Assembly (NCBI GenBank): GCA_030589895.1
Contig: JAUUZQ010000003.1
Coordinates: forward strand, 1-64,000
Reading direction: 5' to 3'
DNA length: 64,000 bases
Origin: Bacteroidales bacterium
Lineage (GTDB): Bacteria; Bacteroidota; Bacteroidia; Bacteroidales; GCA-2748055
Position numbers and translations under genes: made by a program. The notes below the pieces were generated by a model. It made no database searches. It was given only the letters and a program-made list of their open reading frames with translations, and was not told the origin of the DNA. Shown one piece after another: positions 17,777-26,013 of the stretch; within the stretch, counting starts at the first letter, position 1, and each line of letters begins with the position of its first letter.

Positions 17777-19120
17777 ATGAATAACTTAAGTATTGATATT
17801 AAGAACGTTTATGGTTTTATTCCTGAAACAGAGATAAACTCCCTTAAAGCTGAATCTGTAGCAAAACTGGATGCTCTTAAAAAAGGAGATGGTGAAGGAA
17901 ATGATTTCCTGGGTTGGATAGACCTGCCTTCTTCTATCTCAGAGGAAAATCTGCAAACTATAGAAAAGACAGCTGCCCGCTTAAGTGCTAAGTCTGACAT
18001 TGTCATTGTAATAGGTATTGGCGGATCCTATCTGGGTGCCAAGGCAGTAAACGATGCACTGTCTCATAATTTTGAGGGATTAAAAGAAAAGCGGGATGCT
18101 CCTATGATGATTTTCGCAGGACATAATATTGGAGAAGACTATATACAGGAACTTACGGATACCCTGGATAATTATAGCTACTCTATTGTGGTCATCAGTA
18201 AATCCGGAACTACAACTGAACCTGCACTGGCTTTCAGAATACTTAAGGACCACCTTATAGCAAAAGTTGGTGCAGAAGAAGCTGTTTCCAGAATTGTGGC
18301 CATTACTGATGGAAGCAAAGGAGCTCTTAGAGAATTGGCAGAGCAAGAAGGCTACGAAACCTACGTTATCCCCGACAATGTTGGAGGTCGCTTTTCTGTG
18401 CTAACTCCGGTAGGTCTCGTTCCCCTGGCAATCTCAGGATTTAATATCCGTGAATTGGTTGCCGGAGCTGTGGCTATGGAAGAAAGATGCCTCAACAAAG
18501 AGTCTTTCGAAGAGAATCCTGCACTACTGTATGCTGCAACAAGAAACGCCTTGTACAGAAGCGGAAAAAAGATAGAGATTCTGGTGAACTACAACAACAA
18601 GCTTCACTATGTATCTGAGTGGTGGAAGCAATTGTATGGAGAGAGTGAAGGCAAAGATGGAAAAGGAATATTTCCTGCTGCAGTAGATAACTCAAGTGAT
18701 CTTCATTCCATGGGACAATATATTCAGGAGGGAGAAAGAATACTTTTCGAAACTGTAATTTCTGTAACGAATAGCGAGCATACAGTACATGTTCCCAAAG
18801 ATTCTAAAGACCTCGACAAACTGAATTATCTGGCAGGGAAAAGAATTGATGAGGTAAATAAGATGGCTGAACTCGGAACTACCCTGGCCCATATCGATGG
18901 TGGTGTTCCAAATATCAGAATTGAAATTCCTGAGATCAATGCAAATTACATAGGTCAGCTAATGTACTTCTTTGAGATAGCTTGTGGCATTAGTGGTTAC
19001 ATGCTGGAAGTAAATCCATTTAATCAACCCGGCGTTGAAGCATATAAAAAGAATATGTTTGCCCTCCTGGAAAAGCCTGGCTTTGAGGAAGAGACCAAAA
19101 AAATTAAAGAGCGCTTATAG
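17777..19120 (+). CDS. pgi: Glucose-6-phosphate isomerase
   Basis: 447 residues, the short form typical of Bacteroidota and Firmicutes. The enzyme interconverts glucose-6-phosphate and fructose-6-phosphate in the cytoplasm. Motifs: [13 protein letters not shown] at about residue 77, the phosphate-binding [17 protein letters not shown], the PGI signature region around [15 protein letters not shown], and the catalytic [29 protein letters not shown] and [12 protein letters not shown] near the C-terminus are conserved. Monocistronic by appearance: a good intrinsic terminator follows at 19151. Confidence 0.97.
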   Translation: MNNLSIDIKNVYGFIPETEINSLKAESVAKLDALKKGDGEGNDFLGWIDLPSSISEENLQTIEKTAARLSAKSDIVIVIGIGGSYLGAKAVNDALSHNFEGLKEKRDAPMMIFAGHNIGEDYIQELTDTLDNYSYSIVVISKSGTTTEPALAFRILKDHLIAKVGAEEAVSRIVAITDGSKGALRELAEQEGYETYVIPDNVGGRFSVLTPVGLVPLAISGFNIRELVAGAVAMEERCLNKESFEENPALLYAATRNALYRSGKKIEILVNYNNKLHYVSEWWKQLYGESEGKDGKGIFPAAVDNSSDLHSMGQYIQEGERILFETVISVTNSEHTVHVPKDSKDLDKLNYLAGKRIDEVNKMAELGTTLAHIDGGVPNIRIEIPEINANYIGQLMYFFEIACGISGYMLEVNPFNQPGVEAYKKNMFALLEKPGFEEETKKIKERL

Positions 19121-19150
19121 CGAACAAAGCTCTAAGATTTGTGTTCTAAG

Positions 19151-19176
19151 ACCGGAGTATTGGCTCCGGTTTTTTT
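19151..19176 (+). terminator. Rho-independent terminator after pgi
   Basis: Stem ACCGGAG (19151-19157) and CTCCGGT (19164-19170), loop of 6, followed by a run of seven T (19170-19176). The next base pair begins the ATG of the EamA gene at 19177, so the terminator occupies the place of that gene's ribosome binding site. Confidence 0.9.
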
Positions 19177-20094
19177 ATGAAAAATTTTCTGCAAAATCTT
19201 AATCCGACTGTAAAAGGCATCACCCTGGCTTTCCTGGCTACCCTGGGAATGGCAAATGTGTATGTTTTTTCCAAGGCGGCCCTGCTTGAAGTCAATTTCT
19301 TTCAATTTCAATTCTACTGGTTTGGATTTGCCCTCTTATGGAACTTGCTGTTTATGATCATTACCGGGATGATTCGTAAAATCCCGCTTCTGAGCAAAAA
19401 ATCAAACCGGATGCTCGTAATCATAGGATTTCTCGAACTGGGATCTGCCTTAACCCTGTTTCTTGCTATCCTACAAGCAGAAAACCCGACCATTGTTTCC
19501 TTTCTATCCAATGCAACTCCGATATTTGTCACCATCCTCGGAATCCGCTTTTTAGGAGAGAGATTTAATAAGGTGGAGGCCATTGGTATTATACTGACTA
19601 TTGGTGGAGTAATACTGATAACATACACGAGAAATCTAACACTTGCACAATTTTTTGGCGACGGTTCTGGCTGGATTCTTGTCTCCTCACTTTTTATGTC
19701 TGTAAGTACCATCATTTCAAAAAGCAATATCAAAGATATTCATCCCGGAATACTTACACTGAACAGAGTGGTTTTTCTCTTTACTTTTGGAATAATTGCT
19801 ATGCTTGTACGACAGGAAAGCTTCAGCATACCGGGAACTGCAGTTATGAATATTTCCATAGGCTCATTTCTTGGTCCATTCCTGACAGGCCTGGCACAAT
19901 TCTCTGCCCTTAAATATATTGAAGCATCCAGAACAATGATTATCCAGGCAACGCGTGGACTTTTTGTGATGATAGGTTCAATGATCTATCTATCAATTTT
20001 GCCAAGCTCTCTACAGATTGCAGGAGGGGTGATTACTATAGTGGGAGTTATAATAATGACCTGGGGAAAGATGAGGAATATAGGTAAAAAGTAA
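19177..20094 (+). CDS. EamA/DMT-family transporter
   Basis: 305 residues with about ten hydrophobic helices in two EamA repeats (about 14-145 and 165-298). The first helix carries LAFLATLGMANVYVFSKAAL and the end of repeat one carries the family pattern FLSNATPIFVTILGIRFLGERFNKVEAIG. DMT proteins export or take up small metabolites such as amino acids, nucleosides or sugar derivatives; the substrate is unknown. The start is fixed by the first helix, yet ATG follows directly on the T-tract of the pgi terminator, so the message either reads through or starts very close to the ATG. Confidence 0.88.
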   Translation: MKNFLQNLNPTVKGITLAFLATLGMANVYVFSKAALLEVNFFQFQFYWFGFALLWNLLFMIITGMIRKIPLLSKKSNRMLVIIGFLELGSALTLFLAILQAENPTIVSFLSNATPIFVTILGIRFLGERFNKVEAIGIILTIGGVILITYTRNLTLAQFFGDGSGWILVSSLFMSVSTIISKSNIKDIHPGILTLNRVVFLFTFGIIAMLVRQESFSIPGTAVMNISIGSFLGPFLTGLAQFSALKYIEASRTMIIQATRGLFVMIGSMIYLSILPSSLQIAGGVITIVGVIIMTWGKMRNIGKK

Positions 20095-20122
20095 AAAGCG
20101 GGATACTTTTCAGTACCCCGCT
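20092..20122 (-). terminator. Rho-independent terminator after hsp20
   Basis: On the minus strand AGCGGGGTAC pairs with GTATCCCGCT (one mismatch, loop TGAAAA), followed by TTTTTACTTTTT. It lies between the convergent EamA and hsp20 genes and fits termination of hsp20; the plus strand has no T-tract after the hairpin. Confidence 0.75.
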
Positions 20123-20165
20123 CCTACAACTAAACTAACTAAACCTAAACCACCATGAAAATTTC

Positions 20166-20591
20166 TTAAGCAATCTCGATTGTCTTGGGACCTTTCTTAA
20201 TCTCCGCTTCCTTTTTTGGAAGGTGGACAGTTATAATCCCCTCTGCATGTGAAGCTGAAATCTCATCCTGCTCAACTGAATCGGGAAGCTGAAAACTTCT
20301 TTTGAATGAGTTATAGCTAAACTCACGTTGCATAAACTTATTCTCAGATTCATCTTTCTCAACACTTTTCTCAGATGAAATGGTCAATATATCATCCACC
20401 AGGTCAATCTTAAAATCTTTCTTTGTAAGTCCCGGAGCAGCAACTTCCAGACGAAACTCGCTATTGTCTTCAACTACATTTACTGCAGGTGTGCTGATGC
20501 TCTTTGTTCCGAAAAAACCAGCCAAGGATTGATCATTGAAAATATCATCTAAATAAGCTGGCACATAATTTCTATTCATTCTTGCTATCAT
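20166..20591 (-). CDS. Hsp20/alpha-crystallin small heat shock protein
   Basis: 141 residues from ATG 20591, which has GGAGG at a proper distance upstream; a TTG five codons earlier overlaps that site and is rejected. The alpha-crystallin domain runs from about 35 to 135 (PAVNVVEDNSEFRLEVAAPG, KKDFKIDLVDDILTIS, FQLPDSVEQDEISASHAEG, GIITVHLPKKE). Such proteins hold unfolding proteins for refolding by DnaK and ClpB. No DnaJ, DnaK or HtpG gene is near. A sigma-54-like promoter with paired inverted repeats lies upstream, and a terminator follows. Confidence 0.95.
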   Translation of the reverse strand: MIARMNRNYVPAYLDDIFNDQSLAGFFGTKSISTPAVNVVEDNSEFRLEVAAPGLTKKDFKIDLVDDILTISSEKSVEKDESENKFMQREFSYNSFKRSFQLPDSVEQDEISASHAEGIITVHLPKKEAEIKKGPKTIEIA

Positions 20592-20644
20592 TTTATTGTC
20601 CTCCAATTATTTTTGTTTGAATTATTAATCACTGTCTACTACAG

Positions 20645-20661
20645 ATCAATTCCTGTGCCAG
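20645..20661 (-). promoter_or_regulatory. Sigma-54-like promoter of hsp20
   Basis: On the minus strand CTGGCACAGGAATTGAT matches the sigma-54 pattern TGGCAC-N5-TTGC except that the -12 dinucleotide is GA instead of GC. The implied start is near 20634, about 43 nt upstream of the hsp20 ATG. No sigma-54 gene is in the window, so use is inferred. Confidence 0.5.
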
Positions 20662-20672
20662 TAGAATAATGC

Positions 20673-20716
20673 TGACATATTGACAGTTTAGAATAATTTT
20701 GAATGTCATTTTGTCA
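20673..20716. promoter_or_regulatory. Paired TGACA/TGTCA inverted repeats upstream of hsp20
   Basis: Plus-strand TGACATATTGACA (20673-20685) and TGTCATTTTGTCA (20704-20716) are inverted copies, 11 of 13 matching, with centres 31 bp apart (about three helical turns). Each arm itself holds two TGACA words 8 bp apart. Position directly upstream of the sigma-54-like promoter suggests binding sites for an enhancer-binding activator or a stress regulator. Confidence 0.45.
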
Positions 20717-20750
20717 TGTTGGAGAAGATTTTGCGACAAAATGGGGGGAT

Positions 20751-21881
20751 TCACTTCTTTTTCAGCCTCTCCACCTCTTCCTTCAGCTGTGCCTCCCTCT
20801 TTGCAGATTGCTCCTGAATAGATCGTAGTTCTTCCAAACCTTTTCGCATCTCCTCTTCCCGGGAGAAAAGTTCTTCTGATTGCTGACGTGATTGTTGCAG
20901 TAATTTGGAAGTTCTGATATTCACCTTTACTTTTGTCACTGATGCAGCGATGCTGTTGCTAAGCGATTTAATAAAATTAATTTTATATTCCGGAACTTCA
21001 TTAAATGAAGCCAATTCGATTACGCCCAGCACTTGCTCGTCTAAGAGCACTGGCACAAGAACGAGTGTTGCAGGATAGTCTTCTCCAAGACCCGACCTGA
21101 TACGAATATAGTCTTTGGGCAGATCTGTTATGATAATACTGTCTCTCTCCACTGCACATCTTCCAACCAATCCTTCTCCAAATTTAAACCGTTTCTCTAT
21201 CTGTTTTTCACGATCAAATGCATAAGATCCGGTAAGTTCCAGTTCAGGCTCATCATCATCATCATCCTTTACCAGAAAAAAACCACCCACTTCCATGTCA
21301 ACATAACTCACAAGTTCTCTGATAAATTCATTTGACATTATTGAAATATCATCCTCCGTATTTCTGAGAAGCTCCCCAATAGTTGCGAGGCCCTGCGCAG
21401 CCCAGTTCTGTTGCTCATCTTCCGACCTTCTTTTATCTGCCTCAATCCTGGTAGTATTCAGACGTTCCATAAGCTGCAACATTGACTTTCCAATCTGATC
21501 ATCATCTCCCCTGATAACAAAACTATCATTGATCTCTCCCTTTGAGATATCCGCTGCAACCAAAATTAGCTCATTCAGGTATTTTAAATGTTCCTTCAGT
21601 GACTCCTCTATCTCACCCAGCTCATTGTTCCGGCTTTTAGATTTAATCTCTGGTATCTCACCTTTATCCAAATTTGATAATACCGATGATAGTTTACTTA
21701 TTGGAATGAAAATTTTATAGAAAAACAAAAAAGCTGCAATAAGCAGAAGTATAACTGCAATAAATGTCAAAGTAGTAACTAATCCACTATTACCTGCTCC
21801 GGAGAATAGAATCCAACCCAATAATACCGTGATGGTCAAAACAAAAAAAGAGGCCGGTATAAGTATAGAAGTTCTCTTCAT
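20751..21881 (-). CDS. Membrane-anchored HAMP-GAF signalling protein without output domain
   Basis: 376 residues from ATG 21881 (upstream TTG rejected). Two membrane helices (about 5-27 and 33-55) lead into a HAMP-like linker (IFIPISKLSSVLSNLDKGEI), a second coiled segment, and a GAF domain at about 165-315 (GRCAVERDSIIITDLPKDY; PVLLDEQVLGVIELAS). The C-terminus (about 320-376) is a coiled coil rich in Glu, Arg and Lys. No histidine kinase, GGDEF or methyl-accepting region follows, although GAF-coiled-coil is usually the front part of a kinase. It may act as a partner or scaffold. An Asp/Glu run DDDDDE sits inside the GAF domain. The hsp20 gene is downstream with its own promoter. Confidence 0.8.
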   Translation of the reverse strand: MKRTSILIPASFFVLTITVLLGWILFSGAGNSGLVTTLTFIAVILLLIAAFLFFYKIFIPISKLSSVLSNLDKGEIPEIKSKSRNNELGEIEESLKEHLKYLNELILVAADISKGEINDSFVIRGDDDQIGKSMLQLMERLNTTRIEADKRRSEDEQQNWAAQGLATIGELLRNTEDDISIMSNEFIRELVSYVDMEVGGFFLVKDDDDDEPELELTGSYAFDREKQIEKRFKFGEGLVGRCAVERDSIIITDLPKDYIRIRSGLGEDYPATLVLVPVLLDEQVLGVIELASFNEVPEYKINFIKSLSNSIAASVTKVKVNIRTSKLLQQSRQQSEELFSREEEMRKGLEELRSIQEQSAKREAQLKEEVERLKKK

Positions 21882-21917
21882 AGTCTGGTACAATGGATAA
21901 ATTTAACTATTTTTTGA

Positions 21918-23090
21918 TTAACTGCTTTTTACTGCCTGCGACAATCGCATTAAACCCTCTTGTAATACCTCTCTGGGTGTTGCAATATTAATACGCTGAT
22001 AAATCTCACCTCCCGGACCAAATTTCGAACCTGCGAGCAGTCCAAGTTTAGCTTTATGTATGATAAACTTATTTAATGCTTCGTCATCCATTCCCAGTTT
22101 TTCAAATCCTAACCAGGTGAGATAAGTTGCCTGTAATGGTGAAACAGTTATCTCCGGAATATTATCTCTGATAAACTCAGCCATAAAAGTGAAGTTTCCT
22201 TCAAGATATTTAAGCAGTTCTTCCAACCACGCATCTCCCTTGGAATAGGCTGACTCCATTGCCACCATTCCAAATAAATTTCCACTTCCCACGTGTATGT
22301 CGTCCATGATTTTATCATAAACAGCTTTCATTTTCGGGTTCTCGATAATCACCGCAGAAGAATGCATCCCGGCCAGGTTAAATGTTTTACTGGGAGCTAT
22401 ACATGTAATACATAGATTTGAAATATCTTCTCCAATACTGGCGAGTGGAATATGCTTATTTCCGAAGAGAAGGAGATCCGAATGTATTTCATCAGAAACA
22501 ATCTTCACATTATACTGAACACATAAAGCTGCCAGGCGCTTCAATTCGCTCTCGCTCCAGGCTCTTCCAACAGGATTATGTGGATGACAAAAAAGCATAA
22601 ACTTCACACCATCCTTGAAACTACTCTCCAGATCTTCAAAATCCATGGTATATTCACCATCCTTTTCAATAAGTTCATTGTAGACCAATTTCCGATTATG
22701 GTTCTCTATTGCTGTAAAAAATGGGAAATAGACAGGTGGCTGAACCAATATCTTGTCTCCGGGTTCAGTATATCCGAGTACACAAAGATTTAATGCAGGT
22801 ACAATTCCGGGACTAAAACTTATTGTCTTTGTCCTGACAGTCCATGCGTGTCGCCTCTCAAGCCATCCTGCAATGATCTCATAAAAACGAGATGGTCTCC
22901 AGGTATATCCATAAATGGGATGCTCCAAACGTTTTGCCAAAGCTTCCCTGATAAAATCCGGCACTTCAAAATCCATGTCTGCAACCCACATCGGAATAAG
23001 ATCTTCTCTTCCATACAATGGCTTCAGCAGGTCATATTTTACCGAATCAGTCCCTCTTCTCTCTATTATTTTATCAAAATTATATTTCAT
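21918..23090 (-). CDS. PatB/MalY-type PLP-dependent C-S lyase (aminotransferase fold)
   Basis: 390 residues, the usual length. Fold type I PLP enzyme of the MalY/PatB group, which cleaves cystathionine or cysteine S-conjugates to pyruvate, ammonia and a thiol. N-terminal MKYNFDKIIERRGTDSVKYD and PMWVADMDFEVP are strongly conserved in this group. The PLP lysine is in APSKTFNLAG; HNPVGRAW and VSDEIHSDL hold the cofactor-binding Asn and Asp/His. A thioesterase gene precedes it on the same strand by about 36 bp and may be cotranscribed. A role in methionine synthesis or sulphur recycling is likely; the exact substrate is not set by sequence. Confidence 0.92.
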   Translation of the reverse strand: MKYNFDKIIERRGTDSVKYDLLKPLYGREDLIPMWVADMDFEVPDFIREALAKRLEHPIYGYTWRPSRFYEIIAGWLERRHAWTVRTKTISFSPGIVPALNLCVLGYTEPGDKILVQPPVYFPFFTAIENHNRKLVYNELIEKDGEYTMDFEDLESSFKDGVKFMLFCHPHNPVGRAWSESELKRLAALCVQYNVKIVSDEIHSDLLLFGNKHIPLASIGEDISNLCITCIAPSKTFNLAGMHSSAVIIENPKMKAVYDKIMDDIHVGSGNLFGMVAMESAYSKGDAWLEELLKYLEGNFTFMAEFIRDNIPEITVSPLQATYLTWLGFEKLGMDDEALNKFIIHKAKLGLLAGSKFGPGGEIYQRINIATPREVLQEGLMRLSQAVKSS

Positions 23091-23126
23091 TTCAATTTAT
23101 TCTTAATACGTATGACGTAATACACA

Positions 23127-23600
23127 CTACTCATAAAATGCTTCCGGATCAGGAAATTTCATCATTTCACGTGCTTTCTCCTGTGAAAGCACAAAATATT
23201 CTGCAAGAGCTTCAGCGCAAAGTACTCCTTCTGAATTATAAAGATAAACCTGAATCTTCGCTATATTTCTATTTTGCTCAATAAGTTTTGCCCTGAGTGT
23301 AATGGGTCCCTTATCTACCATTACCGGCTTCCGAAATCGTGAAGTAAGTCTGGATGTCACCCCACCGGTTTTTAGCTTAACAAAAACAACCCAGCTTGCA
23401 ATTTCATCCATCACCGTGCTCTGTATCCCTCCGTGAAGAGTATTTACATATCCCTGGTAATAATTCTCCGGATCCCAAATTGACACAATATCATCTCCAT
23501 CCTCGTAAAATTCCATCTGCAATCCATGGTGATTATTAGGACTACAGCCAAAGCAATAATAACTCGGTTCTTCTGCAAAGGGGTTATTTAGCTTTTTCAT
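23127..23600 (-). CDS. PaaI-family hotdog thioesterase
   Basis: 157 residues from ATG 23600; an in-frame TTG seven codons upstream is not needed. Single hotdog domain with the PaaI pattern HGGIQSTVMDEIASWV following YQGYVNTL (the G-I/G-x2-D region binds the acyl thioester and water). An N-terminal YYCFGCSPNN segment carries two cysteines (C-x2-C), frequent in a subgroup of Bacteroidota PaaI-like proteins. It should hydrolyse an acyl-CoA of unknown type. Divergent from rsmA and probably cotranscribed with the PatB gene. Confidence 0.88.
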   Translation of the reverse strand: MKKLNNPFAEEPSYYCFGCSPNNHHGLQMEFYEDGDDIVSIWDPENYYQGYVNTLHGGIQSTVMDEIASWVVFVKLKTGGVTSRLTSRFRKPVMVDKGPITLRAKLIEQNRNIAKIQVYLYNSEGVLCAEALAEYFVLSQEKAREMMKFPDPEAFYE

Positions 23601-23822
23601 TCTAAATGATTTATTTACCAATGTCAGGTGTTAATTGATAGCTGAGTGCTTTTTTGAAAATTTATTTGTTCCACAAATGTAAGCAAGCCTAAATGATATT
23701 ACCTGGTGAATCATTTTTGGCGCCATGTATGGCACAATACACAAAACTTATTCAGCTAACAAAGATTCAAATTTAATATTTATAAATTGCGAAGGAATAG
23801 AAAACCTACCCTTTCCTCAATT

Positions 23823-24596
23823 ATGGTACGTCCAAAAAAACATCTGGGGCAACATTTCCTGACTGATCCGGCAATTGCCGAAAGGATTGTAAGCTCTATG
23901 AGTAAAAGAGAGGACAGGGTTGTGGTGGAGATCGGTCCCGGAAAAGGTATTCTGACGAATTTCCTGCTTCAAGAGAATATCAGGCGATTTGTCCCCATAG
24001 AGATAGACCATGAATCCTATGAATACCTTATTAGAGAATGGCCCAGCTTAGAGAAAGAGATGCTACTTCAGGATTTCTTAAAACTTGATCTGTCCTCGCT
24101 CAATGAAAAAAATATCCAGATAATAGGCAATTTTCCATATAATATTTCCAGTCAGATATTTTTTAAGGTATTGAATAACAAGGAGATGGTTAGTGAAGTG
24201 GTATGTATGATCCAGAAGGAGGTAGCAGAAAGACTGGTCTCTCCACCCGGTTCTAAACAATATGGGATACTCTCTGTTTTTCTACAGGCATTTTATACAC
24301 TGGAGTATATGTTTACCGTGAAACCCGGCTCCTTTTTTCCGCCTCCAAAGGTAAAATCAGGAGTAATAAGGTTGATTCGCAATGAAACTACAAGCTTAAA
24401 CTGCGATGAAAAACTCTTTTTTACGCTTGTAAAAACTTCTTTCAATCAGAGAAGAAAGACGATTCGCAACTCCTTAAAGACATTTTTGTTAAATTTGCAG
24501 ATCGAATCTGAATTATTGTCTCTTAGACCGGAGCAGCTAAGTGTGTCTGAATTTGTTGAACTTACAAATCTGGTTGACAATAATAGAATTAAATAA
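23823..24596 (+). CDS. rsmA: 16S rRNA adenine dimethyltransferase
   Basis: 257 residues from ATG 23823 (the frame opens 12 codons earlier at a TTG). MVRPKKHLGQHFLTD is the typical N-terminus. The SAM-binding motif is VVEIGPGKGILTNFLL and the catalytic motif IV is NFPYNISSQIFFK. The C-terminal helical domain has the FNQRRKTIRNSL signature. It dimethylates two adjacent adenines in helix 45 of 16S rRNA; loss gives kasugamycin resistance. mgtE follows after 48 bp on the same strand, an arrangement seen in many Bacteroidota. Confidence 0.97.
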   Translation: MVRPKKHLGQHFLTDPAIAERIVSSMSKREDRVVVEIGPGKGILTNFLLQENIRRFVPIEIDHESYEYLIREWPSLEKEMLLQDFLKLDLSSLNEKNIQIIGNFPYNISSQIFFKVLNNKEMVSEVVCMIQKEVAERLVSPPGSKQYGILSVFLQAFYTLEYMFTVKPGSFFPPPKVKSGVIRLIRNETTSLNCDEKLFFTLVKTSFNQRRKTIRNSLKTFLLNLQIESELLSLRPEQLSVSEFVELTNLVDNNRIK

Positions 24597-24644
24597 ATCT
24601 GAGTGTAAATCAAACCTGATCAGTCGGGTAAAACCTGCTCTGTT

Positions 24645-26012
24645 ATGAAGAGAGAAATAACCAGGGAATATATAAGTGAATTAAGAAGCCTTATAGAAGC
24701 CAAAGATGACGCAGCGACACTCATGATGATGGAGGATCTTCATCCTGCTGATATTGCTGAAATCTATATTGAATTGAGCATGAACGAGGCGAAATACCTC
24801 TTTATGTTGCTGGATCCTGAAACCGCTTCAGACGCATTGGTTGAACTTGAAGAGGATGACAGGGAGAAGTTTCTAAAGGCATTGCCTCCTGAAACTATCG
24901 CAAATCAGTTTATATACCACATGGATTCCGATGATGCAGCGGATGTCATTGGAGATATGTCGGAAGAAGTTCAGCAGGAAGTATTGCAGCATATCGATGA
25001 TGTGGAACAGGCTGGAGATATTGTGGATCTGCTTGCCTATGATGAAGACACGGCCGGCGGACTCATGGCAAAAGAGCTGATCAAGGTTTATGAAAACTGG
25101 AGCTTGACCACCTGTTTAAGAGAAATGAGAAGACAAGCTGAAGATGTAGATGAGCTATATTATATCTATGTGGTTGATGATGACAATATCCTAAAAGGAA
25201 TGCTATCGTTAAAAGCCCTGCTTCTTGCAGATAGTAAGTCACTAATTAAGGATGTGTATAAGACAGGGGCTAAATCTGTCAATACAGAAACTCCCTCTGA
25301 GGAAGTGGCTCAGATTATGGAGAAATACGACCTTGTTGTACTGCCGGTAATTGATAGCATTGGCAGACTAATGGGGCGAATCACCATTGATGATATTGTT
25401 GATGTCATACGTGATGAGGCAGAAAAAGATTATCAGATGGCCTCCGGTATTGCAGGAGACGTTGAGACCACAGATTCCCCGATTCGATTATCCAGAGCAC
25501 GACTACCATGGCTTATTATTGGATTACTGGGTGGGATATTTGTAGCTGCAGTAATTGGAAATTTTGAGGAGGATTTGAAGATCAATCCTGAAATGGCATT
25601 TTTCATACCTCTCATTGCTGCCATGGCCGGGAACGTTGGAATACAGTCATCGGCGATAATAGTTCAGGGTTTGGCTAATAATAGTCTTGGGCTGGAAAGC
25701 ACTTTTAAGAAATTAGTAAAGGAATTTGTTGGAGCGGTTTTCAATGGATTGATACTCTCCTCTTTGTTATTTGGATACAATATTCTCTTTAGCGGAAGTC
25801 TTGCTTTAACATATACTGTAAGCATCTCTCTTTTTGTGGTTATTATATTCGCGGCACTGTTTGGGACAATGATACCGCTAATGCTCAATAGGTTAAAGCT
25901 TGATCCGGCCCTTGCAACAGGCCCTTTCATAACTACAACCAATGATATAATGGGACTGTTTATCTATTTCCTGACAGGAAGAATACTGTATGAGATAATC
26001 CAGGTTGTCTGA
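24645..26012 (+). CDS. mgtE: Magnesium transporter MgtE
   Basis: 455 residues. The N-domain (about 1-130) has superhelical repeats LHPADIAEIYIEL and DDAADVIGDMSEEVQQ; two CBS domains follow (about 135-260); then five helices (about 285-455) with the conserved pore region. ELIKVYENWSLTTCLREMRR starts CBS1 and PVIDSIGRLMGRITIDD lies in CBS2. Acidic N and CBS domains sense cytoplasmic Mg2+ and gate the channel. The gene ends 1 bp before the stop of the convergent permease gene. Confidence 0.96.
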   Translation: MKREITREYISELRSLIEAKDDAATLMMMEDLHPADIAEIYIELSMNEAKYLFMLLDPETASDALVELEEDDREKFLKALPPETIANQFIYHMDSDDAADVIGDMSEEVQQEVLQHIDDVEQAGDIVDLLAYDEDTAGGLMAKELIKVYENWSLTTCLREMRRQAEDVDELYYIYVVDDDNILKGMLSLKALLLADSKSLIKDVYKTGAKSVNTETPSEEVAQIMEKYDLVVLPVIDSIGRLMGRITIDDIVDVIRDEAEKDYQMASGIAGDVETTDSPIRLSRARLPWLIIGLLGGIFVAAVIGNFEEDLKINPEMAFFIPLIAAMAGNVGIQSSAIIVQGLANNSLGLESTFKKLVKEFVGAVFNGLILSSLLFGYNILFSGSLALTYTVSISLFVVIIFAALFGTMIPLMLNRLKLDPALATGPFITTTNDIMGLFIYFLTGRILYEIIQVV

Positions 26013-26013
26013 T

